Source: Ophthalmolycus amberensis (lineage: Eukaryota; Chordata; Actinopteri; Perciformes; Zoarcidae). Taken from it: a DNA stretch of 64,000 nt. Shown one piece after another: positions 42,301 to 55,068 of this stretch (the first letter of the stretch is position 1; each line of letters starts with the position of its first letter). Below the pieces are notes generated by a model. The model made no database searches. It saw only the letters and a program-made list of their open reading frames with translations, and was not told where the DNA came from. Made by a program: the position numbers and the translations under genes. The DNA lies in contig JAFEUB010000840.1 of NCBI GenBank assembly GCA_024529925.1, positions 1,048,501 through 1,112,500 of the forward strand, written 5' to 3'.

Positions 42301-45300
42301 CTGATTAGTCAACTCCTTGACTAAAAGGTGCCAGCCAAAGAAGGAACGAATGATGGATAGATAGATAGATAGATTAATAGATTTATTGGTACCTGTATAG
42401 AGGCTGAGGTCACCAGGCCTGTCTGGTCAAAGTCCACGGAAACAATATGGGAGAAGCGACTGGCATTCCCATTCATACATGTAGAGGCATTCCCAAACGC
42501 TTCCAAAACTGTGTAGACCGCCTGCCATTTCTCTGCTACAGACAACAAAGAGTCAAATAAGATGGGGGGGGGGGGGGGGTCCTAGTAATACAACAGCACA
42601 ACATGCACTACACTTAGTATTTTTTACTTTGAGTTCCTTTTCCAACCTACTGGAGAATGTTTTGTTGGTGCTGCCGGCAATGGAGATCAGGTATTGGATG
42701 ATGTGCTGACAGTTGGTGGTCTTGCCACTTCCACTCTTGCCCAGCAGGATGATGGACTGATCCTGTCGAGTGATCAGCAGGTTCCTATAGGCAGCCTGGG
42801 CCATGCTGTAAATGTGAGGGGCAGTGTCCTCCCTTCTGCAGCCCTTGAACATTTGCATCACCTGTAAAGCAGATAAATAGATCACAGAGAAGAGGATATG
42901 CATATCAACTATTCTTATAAGTTGATATCATTCTGATCTCATATTCTGCTACTCCGTAGGAGATGTGTCATCATATCCACAGGCTGCAGCCTACCTTCTC
43001 AGAGTACATCGAAGGGGCACTAATGGGGTTGACGACCACCATGTTGGGCCCAGCATGGGTGTGCACCAGGTTACCGCCGTACCGCTGCCTCAGGGAGTGC
43101 ATCACGCTCGACTCGTTCAAATACTGCAGAGAGGCCAGGTCCTCCACCCGGTCAAACATCGGCGGGTTTGCCTGGAGTTGAAAGTCAAAGCGGTCACGTA
43201 CTCCCCCGGTGTCATCCCTAATTGATGCGGTTCAGAGTTGATTTGATGATTAAATACCTTCTCTACATCGTCTTCATCCACATCCAATAAAGATCCGTCA
43301 CTCTCCAGGCGGATTTTCACCTTCCCCTCTGGCAGGCTGCCCGCCGCCGTCTTCAGGAGAGTTGCTGCAGGCACCGCAAAGTCTGGAGTTAATTCACCCC
43401 GACATATGATCTCGAGCCGAGTGCAGTAGCTTCACCTTATTTTACATGTCGGATACTGCGTGGCAGTTGTATCGCTTTCAATAACGCATGAGCTTCATTA
43501 AAACTGAACAAGCTACATGCTTGGTCTCATTGCCGGCGGTCGAGTCTAGTCTGGTGCCATCTATCAACATTAGAATATCAAAAGCATTTTCTAAGATTCA
43601 ATAATCCACGTCTGTAGTCCAACAATCATCAAATGTCACCCCAGAAAGGATAGTAAGTTGAGAATTTGCTATGGAAGTGTTATAGAGAAATGACACATGG
43701 GTGCTGGTACATGTGCTGATGTATTACTTACCCATGGAAAATCCATCCTTGTGGACGAGCCATACTTTCTCTGTGTTGTACCAGGCTCTCTCTGCCGTTA
43801 TCTGCTCCTCAGTCTTTCCCTGTTCGAGACAGGTGAACACTCAGCATGAGAAACACATGTACACTCAATAATTGAACATTGCCAAATGGAGGACGAAAAT
43901 AAAATAAGAAAAAAAGAATACTGGGTAATGGACCACCACGAGGATCCTACAAAGGAAACTTTCACGAGCACGGACGAACATGCAGTTCACATTCACATGA
44001 GACACAGGAACTGCACTCATAGCCCCCCCCCCTCCTCCCCTCCTCCCCTCCTCCTCCTCCTCCTCCTCTGAAAGCAGCTTTCAGAGCTCCCAGAGTGTGC
44101 GTTGAACTCATGGAGAGTGCATTATATGTGTTCACTGAAAGGATAGACAGAGTGTGGGGCAGGGATGTTTCATCACAACCAAGTACATCACAAAGACAAA
44201 AATACACTGAGTTTAGGGGGTTTGCACAAAAACACAACACAACAAACAGAAACAGCCCAAAAGTGTTTGGAGTGAGTCATGCATGGAAACAGACAAACGC
44301 ACATGTAATCAAGCTAACATAACAAGCATCGGATAGCTGCACCGAGACAGCACGTCGTTTGTATCGCCTCCCTTTGGTGAAGATGTAGGAACAGCAGGAA
44401 GTGAAACGCAACAGCTGGGGCGATGGGAAAGATGAAACCTGGGTTTTCCTGGAGGTGGAATTGCCTCACTTACCACTGAGCCGTCCTCCCACCCACACCA
44501 TCTTTACTCGCTCATCACACAAGGGAAAACACAAAAAGCACACATCACTCTGGAAACACGGGAAGAACTACAGTCAGTTGTAGCCATGGTCAGACCTGAG
44601 CTGCAGCCGAGTGCGCTGCCTGAAGGATGGCCACGGGGTCCTCGACAGGCTGGGGCTGGAGATGGGAAGGAGAACTGAGAAGTCAGTATTTTCAGTGTAG
44701 AATAAGACACGGTTGGAGAAATAAAACGTGTAGTAAGTCAAAAATATGTATGGGTAAATAAAACATAATACAAAAACAATGCGGCAAGACCATCAGCAGT
44801 TAAACAGTGCAATAGTAAGTCAAGCAACGGCAGCAGTAAAGTAACTCACCATAAGATATTACAATATGAATGCATTAATGAGCAGGGATTACAAGGGGCA
44901 TTGAAGTGAAGTGTGTGGGCTCCGTGGGGCACAAAATAAATGATCCGGCATATTACCAGTCATAGTTAACAAGATCAGCTGTGCACAGTGAGGTATAAAT
45001 GCAGGGCACCATGCAGCCAGAAGGCGTAGCAGTCGATGCTAAAGAAGTTAGCTATAGAGATGGTATGGTAATGCGTAAACACAAGGATAGAATGAAATCT
45101 GATATATACTGTATCACTGCAAGCAATTTCGGGGAGTTTGATACAGACTTTTTCAGTGCTAGGTATTTGAGAAACAGTTGCATGGGACTACAGTCTAACA
45201 TCAGGAGCCATATGTGGGTATAAAGAGCAAGACCAATACACAGCTGCATGTTGAGTTAATTGTCAACTGAACGCATTCAAATTAAGCTATTTATATCTTG

Positions 45301-46330
45301 TTGGTGCATCTAAAAATCAAGAATGCCCGACCCAAAGTTTAGTAACCACTAGTTAGTGTCACACCTACTACATTCCGGGCCCTCGCGTGAACCCCGACTG
45401 AACCGAAGAGAGCAGCTAACGGGACAAAGCCGAGCAGGCAGGCGCAGACAAAGTAGAGCAGAGAGGGGTCAGTAGAGGAGAACAGGCTCAGACTCCAGCA
45501 CTGCGCGGGGGCGAAGGAGTGCGGCGAGCCCACCAGTCGAGCCGGCCGTACCTGAGAGGATTTGCGGCCTCTGGCACGCTAGCCATGCAGACAGCATAGA
45601 GGACAGCGGCGAGTCGGGATCCGATGGCCCGCGGAGAAGCCGAGATAGAGACATGAGACAACAGGGGGGATAAAAAGAAGGGCCTTTCAGTGCTCTGGAC
45701 TTTGAGAGGAGAAATAAGCAGACCACTGCCATATTATCAAGCACTGCCAGAATAATAACAATGGGCATTGTACGAAGTCATGCAGTACACAGGTGCTCCC
45801 CTGGACCTGATGACAAAGCAGTTAATGCTACAGAATGAATGAGAGGAGGGCACTGAGCGAGAGAAACACAGCTACAGCTGTTAAATCCAGGTGTGCAAAG
45901 TGAGCTCAAAGAACTCAAACTGTTGTTTCTGAAACAAAAAGTGTTACCAGTCAATCACACGGCATTACCATTGACGACAGCATGTATGGATGCAGAATTG
46001 GATATTATGATCAGTTTCATCGAAGTGTCTGCAGAATCTCTTTCATTCCGGTTAGGGCTGGGCGATAACTCATTGATCGTCTGTTTAATGGAACCGTATC
46101 GCCATGAAATCACATATCGAGATATTACATCAGTCTAATTTGATAATAACAAGCATGTGCTAACCTAAATTACGTTACCACTAAGTTCTATGCAATTAAC
46201 TAATGTCAATATATGCAAATGTAAAAAACATGCCGTTCTAATTCAACCTCATTTAGCACTAAAGTATACAACAAGAGGCCTTATCTTCTGGTTATTTCAT
46301 ATCGACTATGTATTGTACTACAATAACATG

Positions 46331-46376
<46 letters not shown>

Positions 46377-49300
46377 ACGTGAAATGACCTATGTCAGGAT
46401 GAACGGTATTGTCCATATCGCCCAGTCCTATCTCCAGGATATCAACATCAACTGAACACAAGTTCAGCTCATGCTGCAGAGAAAGCCTTTATTTTCCTTT
46501 AAGTCCATCTCCATAGCTTGCAACAGAGAAAAATGATCCCACCCTTTGGTCTCAAAGTTTCAGATTTCACACCAACAACGCAGAGGACCCCTGTAATAAG
46601 AACGCTATCGGCAGACTGCTCGGGACCGCCGTGGACCCGGGTCGACTCAGGCTGGTAACAGGGTAAGCCTTGGCAAAGCAATGGCAAGTGCAAACCAAAC
46701 AAAGTTACAAAGACAGAAGTTACATCATGGCCGTTGACGGCAAAGATCCTCCTCACGCGCTTGTAATCCTCCTCAGAGGGAACCAGCTCCGGGACCTACA
46801 GTTGGATAGCAGGACCAGCAAATTGCAGTGGGGCAGCCAGGGAAGAAAAACCAATGATGCAGAGGAAATTGCTGTCAAGATCCACTTCACACAAACAAAC
46901 TAAATAAATAAATAGGCACACAGTGAAGCATGCCATGTAAAAAAAGATATAAAATGTGAGAAACACACAGTGTGGCGTGTACCTTTGCTTCGAGATGAAC
47001 ACACACCTGTTCATTCGGTGCAGACTGAGCCTGGGGCGGCGCAACGGGGGACGGCTTATCATCGGGGGCCGCAGGGGGACAAGGTGTCTCCTTTCCCTTC
47101 ACACAATTATACACAAACGTCCACAAACACACAGTTGGGACGGACACACGCGCACACACAGATGGAGATGACATGGGAAGGTGACAATGAGGATGACGTT
47201 GATGTTTTTGGCACGGTGTACTTTCTTTAAACTCTGTATTCAAGTCAACACATCCAGAACTATACAACCAACTCCGTGGGACGTTTGTTCCTGCTAATTC
47301 AATTTTCCAGTTAATTCAATCAGGAAATGAGTACGGGGAAACGACTATCAAGGAGAATGGGATCATTAAGCGCCGCATCACAAAGATAATGGTTCACGGC
47401 TTTTGTTTGTCAATGGTTACTTGAGTAACAAGCTGTTGCAAATTAAAATGGTTTAGCGTCGTCTCGGCTGACTTGTCATACAATTACGACGACATGCACG
47501 TTATCTGGGGGTAGCACCTGAAATGAAATCATCAAGTGAGTTTCATCATTTGCTCTGTAATTGTATGCAGCTGTGGATCAATAGTTCTAGTTTATTTCCC
47601 CTCATATCTGCTGCCGTTTACATCGAAGTTTCATGTTGAGGTTGTGCAGCTAAAAAACTATTTTAATCATGATAAAACCATTACTACTGATTAATTCTTA
47701 TCTTGAGACGACAATCAGGATAAGTAGGGCCATTACAAAGCTTGCTTTAATTTATTCTCTAATCTCCTATGCTAAAAGTGACAATTCAACTAACTTCCAC
47801 ACAAAGCGTAGGAGGTGAAAACACACGTCATCCTGATTCTTTTTTTAATTTATTGTATCTAATGGTAATGGCTGATGTCAGAAACATGTCGTGTTGATAC
47901 GTGGCTCCAGCGAGAGCAGAACAGTCCAATCACTAGACGGCACAAATCTTTAAGGATGCTCACTCGCACACAAATGCACATTCCTGAGTTCACATCTTGA
48001 TCCTTCCCTTAATATTAGAAACCTAAATCTGTCCCTCGAGAAGTCGTAAACACAATACCCCTCAGCAAAGAACACCAGGTGCATACCTCTGAAATCTAAT
48101 CCCGAGCTCAACGGCCAAATAACCAACTGTTCGCCAGATTTTATGGGCATCTGTTGATCACATTTTTAGATGGCCCGCCGGCAGACGAAATGCCAAAGAC
48201 GCTAAATAGCAGGACATAAATATAACCTCATCTGAGGTACAAACCATGAAACAAATGAAAGAGAGACCGTGACGTTAAATACACAATCAGACTCCAGGCT
48301 TAAAGTTTAGCTGAGGGAGAAGGCTCCAGCCGCACGTGGTGATGCATGACTAACTGGGATCTCGGTTTTCTAGTCAGCTGTTTTGAGCTGTTTGATTAGC
48401 AGCAGCTAGCAATTAGCTTCCTCTGTAAGATTATAGTTTGTATTCTTATTGAGATTCCTGTTTCTTAAAAAAAAAAAAGAAAAAAAAAGCCTCCCAAAAG
48501 GCCGGTGGTCAGCGCAACGTCAGTGCTCTGCCTGCAGAAAGCGACAGTAATGAGTCACGGCTCAGTGCTCGCAGAGAGCGCCGACCGACCGGACTAGCAG
48601 AGTGCAGGCCATGAGCACTCCCTTACACCCACTGATGAAGTCTGTTCATGAGCTGGCACATGCACCCTTCTTCCCTTCGCTTATTCGGGGGAGGCTTCAT
48701 TATGTCACGGCTCCTTTTTGTCAGAAATCAACTTATACTTTTGTGAAAATGTAAAAAAAAGAGCAATTGTGTTAATCATGAAGGTGACGTTTAGTAATAA
48801 AACGCTAGTTGTAGGAAATGGTAACCAAAACCTGAAGATGTCTTTCAGTGTAAACACTGTGAGGAGGTTGCATGAACAGAAAAGTCTGTGTTTTTATCAA
48901 ACAGCATGCTCCACCCAGAGGTTAAGTAGCAAACGTGCACCTATTTCACTCAGTACCTCCGGTTTCTTTACAGCAACCAGACGAGGCTTTGGGATGAACC
49001 CTGCAGGAGGAGCCAGGGGGTCCGTTTTTTGGACTGGGATGAATCCCGGAGGTCTTGCGAGGGGATTCTGGTTTGGGGACCCCGGTCTGGATCTTCTGGC
49101 AGGGATGAAACCAGGTGGAGGTGTCAACAGGCTCTGTTTGGGGAGCGGGATGAAACCAGCAGGCGGGGCTAAAGGGTTGGGTCTGGGAGCGGGGATGAAT
49201 CCAGCTGGAGGGATGAGGGGATTGAACTTTGGTGGTGCGGGGTTTGGCGCTGTAGGAGTGGGCACAGATGTGACCTCCTCTGTTTTTTCCTCCTCTTTCT

Positions 49301-52300
49301 CCTCCTCCTGCTTCGCCTCGTCTTTCGTGTCCTCTTTGCGGTCCTGGGTGCGGGTGCGAGGCCGGTGTTCCTTGGTTCTGCTTCTGCCCATTAGGCTGGT
49401 CAGGCCCATGGAGATATCATCCTTGTCTGGCCGAGCAGCTCTGGCGGTCCTGAGGGTCTGGGAGTCTGCAGCGGAGGCGAACCTCGCAGACTCGGCGACT
49501 GAAACGGGCTGGTTCTGCTCTACCGTCACAGCAGGAACCACGCGCCTCACGACTCTCCTCACGACCCTCGCCACGTTTTTGCCGCTGGGGCTCGGCTCCT
49601 CCCCCGGACTGTCCGAGCCGCCCATGGCAACGTTACTATTTGACTCTTCAGCTGACGACGCCGTCGACTGTGGACCGCTCCCTGTGTCTAGCCCAGGTTT
49701 AGTGGCTGCCTGAGGCGGACTACTATCTCCATCGGACTGGATACAAACACAGCAAGGCAGACAACAGTACAGATTATACCTACGGCTGGCGCAGATAAAC
49801 TGTCAAAGATTTCATCAGCAGGTTCTGGGCTCAGAAACTCTGTGGAAAGGCTTATTCAAAGAATTCAATATTTCAATTTGATTTTAACTTTGGAGCTTAT
49901 TGGCAAACTGTTGCAAAAGTACTCAAAACATTTGTCGGACTTCAAGGATGCACACAATGCATTTAGATGAGAAACACTAAATATATAAACATAACTTTTG
50001 TTTTGCAGACAGTGTTTCAGACACATGATGCTCAGAGTAATGGGAGTAATGAACATCACCTCAAGTCCTATCAGGAAGTAAGTATTGATGAAGAAACTGT
50101 ATTTGTCATTACCATATACCTAAATTCAACTTATTGTTTAGTAACCTGACATTAGCTGGCAGAAGGTCATGATCATGATTAGTTATCTTGTACCAGCGCG
50201 ACCAAAACTGTTCATCATGTGAATTAGTGGCCAAAAGCATACTGGTGTGGGGGGCGGGGGGGGGGGGGAGCACTTACATCTGGCTTGTTCTCAACTTGAA
50301 CCTACACAAGAGGAAGCAACAAAGAACAAGATGAAACCACACATTCAGACCAACGCTTTCTCTCCATCAACAGAAAGGTTCACACATTCAACGAGCAACA
50401 GCATGCACTTATGAACTGAAAGGCTAAATAAATAAATAAACACACACACAGAAAAACGAGACTTCCCTTTTGCTCCCAGAATGAAAAGCGGGATTTGTAC
50501 GCCATGGAGGAAGGCCAGAAGTCATGGAACAAGCTGCCCGACGTGTCGAATAAATGTATGGAATGATGAGATGATGAGAGATAGAAAGAAAAGAGACAGC
50601 GATGAGGAATGGCAACTTAAGGGTCAAAGGTGGGAAACTGTGAACTTCTTTTCTGCACACAAGGCGGTGAGACCATGCAGCCCCGACGACAAAACACGTG
50701 AAATGGATAGTTTAACCATAGCTCTCTTCACACGATAGGAGACAAGCGGGAGACATGACGATCTAACAAGATCTGTGTAAACAGGACCAAAAGTCTGTGC
50801 TCAGAATCACCTGCGCTAGTGGTGTTTAATATATGTGGGCCTTGCTCGCAATCAATTACTATAACTAAGCATGAAACACTGCCCTTCACCTCATTCAGCT
50901 CACTGAATTGATTACATATGTTTGTCGTAAAATCAATCAATCAAGCTTAATGTGTTTTGACTTCGCAAAATACATTAAAGCCAGCGATATTAATGGTCGA
51001 TTGACGAAGGAATCAAGCAACACATGGGATTTTCACACTTGCATCTATACTCAGTAACCAGGCAAACGCATCACAACTTTTCATGAACAGTTCAGACAAA
51101 ACAATGGCCTCCTACTCACTGAGGAGACGGAGCACAGCAAAATGTTTCACCGTGCCCGAGTCCACTCCTATAAATAGTTTCAGCAGCAAAAGGAGGCCAT
51201 TTCTGAGAGGCCATCAGAGGCCCAAATGGAACTGCTAAGCAGAGCATGTAGACCCTGAGCGGATCACACCGCTCACCACACACACACCCGCACAGTCCGC
51301 CAGAGGCCCCTGCGCCCATTACCTTCTCTTTAGGCCTGGTTAACCTTCCAATCTTCGCTTCGCCACCTGTAGCGGTGCGCTCGGGTGGCCGAGGCAGGGT
51401 AGGGACCTGGGTTCTGCAAAGAGCTCACACTCACTAGTCCCTGAGAGGGAGTGTGGGAGGGCAAACGTGGAGGGCAGGGTCGCAGTAACGCTGTGGTCTG
51501 AGGAGTGGAGGGGCGTAATGTGAGAGGAGCTGGGCACGGAGATAGAAGAGGGACAGCTGCTGAAATACACAGGGGGCTATAAATAGTATTTGCAGAGGCA
51601 CAACAATTAGCGCTTTTCACTGCCACTCCCATCTTCCTGGTGACAAGGGGTTTCCCCTCATCAGGTGATACACACACTTATATTTGCCCTATAAATTTGA
51701 GGGGAACACCAAAGCTGCAATAACTCCGTTAAGATATCTACGGCTCAGTAGTAAATTCAACAATGTCCTTCTCCAAACAGACTCAGAATTGAATGACAGC
51801 TTATTTAATCTTCCATTCCCCTCTCCACAATTATCACACTATTCTCTGCACATCCAACTAGAATCCTCTTTTCTCTCTGTACAGCTACAGTAATGCACGC
51901 ACCGATTCACAGGTAAACACGCAAAAAAACAAAGGCCTATCATCTGAGGCCACAGCACGTCTGTAATATTTGTGGGAGGCATGTTCCTCAACATGCGTTT
52001 TATACCACAAGAGGGAGCTATAAACTAATGTATCAACTCCTCTGTCTCACAGAGGGGGTCTGCTGTGGCACACTACTGACCTAAATCTGAGATGTTGTAT
52101 GGTTTAGTGACGTTGATAAGGATCATGCACAAAACAGTGGTTGCAGGACCCGAGTCCAGATACACGACAAACGGCACTCCTGTCTGAAAGAGTAAATCCA
52201 GATTCAATTCAGGGCATGGCTTAATGTGAAAACTCTGTCAATACTGCATTGCTGTAAAACCAGTTGGGTAAAAATAGTTGCCTCGACGTAGATTTTCAGA

Positions 52301-52467
52301 GTGTTGGTGCCATGGAAATAAAGCAACAGGCTTTTAAACAAACTGTTTAATTGATCAAATAATCAGCGCTTATGTACACAGTACAAAGTAGCAAGTGGGT
52401 GTTGTTGAAGTCAGTTATTCAGAATCGAGAGAAAACTTTTCATTTGAAATGTGCAAAAATGGGGCAA

Positions 52468-52511
<44 letters not shown>

Positions 52512-55035
52512 GTATATATAATCTGCTATAAAGCGTTCCTTCCTCATGGTAAAACCAGAAGCTCCTATTAGCACTCAGCAAGGGCCAGCCAAACACACAG
52601 CCTAGCCCGTCTATCTAGCACAGTCTGCTAATCCCCAGAGTCAGTTACTGGGACGCAGCATCGCGTCTACACGAGGTTAGTGCAGACCAAAGATTAAGGA
52701 CTCTATAGGACACCATCAACACTGTGGATTCTGACCCAGTTAAATCCTTAAAACATATGAAATCTGTTGGAATTATGTTGCAAACAAACACAACAATATC
52801 TGCTACTTCTTTATTTACCAAACACTAAGCAATTTGAGATTTAGTCCCTAGATATTAGAAAAGGGAGAGCTAACAAGACGACAGAAATCCCTGAAATAAA
52901 AGTATTATATTTATTGGTCATTTCAGATTAAAATCTGCACACAGCATAATCCCCAAAAGCAGGCGTTTGACCAGCGGTCCATGCTTCAGGAGCTACGAGC
53001 AGAAATGAATCATGGGACATCACAATCTGCAGTCCTCAATTCCAGGACGTGACCCAGATTTTACTCCGCAATAGCGAAAAGTTCTCTCTGAAAGTAGGCC
53101 ACCTGGGCATGATTTAGGGAGCAGCAGGTTTATGCTCAGGTGTGAGCCCACCTGTGCAGTGGAAAGTAAACATGGCCTTATGCAACAGTGATACACAACT
53201 TTGGAACGATGCTGGATTTTTGGATGAGAAATCAGACAACCCATTGATGTAACAGCACACATTGATAATCTCAATAAAACAGGAATGCATACTGCGCGTT
53301 CTATCCGCTTGTAGTGACACGAATAAAAGTGCGAAGAGGCTCAATTAAAATAGTTACATGTAAAGAGTGGAGGGCATCTTAAGTGCAGCCTCCATCATGA
53401 TCCAAACAGCTTTATTCTTGGAAGCCCCACCTCTTTCTAATCCACGCCTGTGCTCATACTCTCTGCTGCGGTAGCATCGCCCCACTGGAGAGGGGGATGA
53501 TGTGATTTAAATGGATAGCTCGGGGAGGAGATTACACCATTTGCTAATTTCCTAACGATAAAACTGTGTCTGGCTGCGGAAAGACAGGAAATGCATGGCA
53601 TGGCAGATAAATGATGCAGGGGTTATTAGTCGACCACACGGGAGCATCAGGTCGGCCGTGGACCATCCTGGCAATCAGGCCCTCAGCATCATTTCATTTT
53701 ATTTATTGGTTTATTTGATAAGGGAAAGTGCACATTAATAAAAACATTGCTGTAAATGCACCAGAGTTTTAGCCAAGAGGATATTTTTCATTTGTAGTCC
53801 CAAGGCAGATGTTACAAAGTAAACCCAAAAACAGATTACGTTTACAAAGTTATGCAATATTTAGCCTTTACAAAGCTCATTAAGTGTAAATGGGTCAAAT
53901 TACCTGCTAAACGGTATGATTTGGGATGTTATTGAAATAGTACATGGATCAGCTTTTTCCTGATTTGTTTTTTACCATATTTTATTTTAGTTTAGTTTAG
54001 TTTAGTTTTTGTTAAATAAAAGGTGCTGCTGCCAGCTTTGAAAGGATGAAGTAATTGTAGATATAATGATGAAATATGCAAGTAAAAGGTATTAAACTAA
54101 ATGTCAAGTCAGCTCTGCCAAATAGACCAAGGTGTACACCAACAACAAAGTGGCATGTGCTGTTCATGGAGGCACTAACCAGTTCAAGGGAGAGCCCTTT
54201 TTGGCCCTTTTTTGCCCCCTGCAACAACACAAAAGGCATCTCAACTTTGTTTCTTAATGCCTCTGACCAATTGATTGACCTCAACCAGCTGGGAAATTGT
54301 CTAACAGTGCTCCTCCCTTCAGAATGTGTGAGACAACAAATAGCAGACACAGGTATCACAGCCTCACATGCTGTACAGCAGGGTCCCCACCTACAACCTG
54401 AACAGATGCAAGGCATGAGCACTCATTTCTCACCTTGTTCAGACACACTGAATTAGTTGATCCTGCTTTAGTTTATTTTATTCGAGTACGAGCCCAGTGG
54501 TGTGGTCTAAAACTCAGTGTCTATGATGGGGAGCTTACAGTGAATCGGGGAAGACACGGAAAGCTTTGGGAACAAAACAGAAGAAAAGCTGCTCTGGCCT
54601 CATGTAGTGTGGACAATGGCTGCCACCCAATGGACAAAAGGTTCATGTGCTCCGCTGTGCACACTCAGCCTCGCCATGAGATGTTCTAATTTAGGCCCAG
54701 AATAATGTCTGGGCACGTTTAAAGTTTATTTTCTCCTGAGAAGTGATCTACTGCTGACCCTTTGAATGGCAAATAAACAAATGTTTGAGATTATATTAAT
54801 ATAGCGCCAGAAACAATACGATGGATGAGGAGATTCCTTTTTTTGTGTATAAATGTGAGCAGTGCTTTACGCAGCCTAAAGCAAACCATCGGATGTTACT
54901 GACTGATCAGAGGCCAGATCATGATAAAAACAGAGACAGAGACAGAGGGAGACTCCAGGAAGTCACCGCACCCAGCCAAGAAGTAGTCCAACCCATCAAC
55001 CCCTGTAAACCACAACGAGTTATCGATACAACAAG

Positions 55036-55068
<33 letters not shown>

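Noticed and set aside
45469..45768. 99-codon minus-strand frame over the CpG-dense patch, as a coding first exon
   Set aside because: Neither ATG-started frame reaches the donor in phase 0, so it cannot join the next exon in frame; kept only as possible UTR.
48718..49713. 331-codon open frame on the plus strand
   Set aside because: It is the antisense shadow of the proline-rich alternative exon, whose repeats and splice sites support the minus strand.
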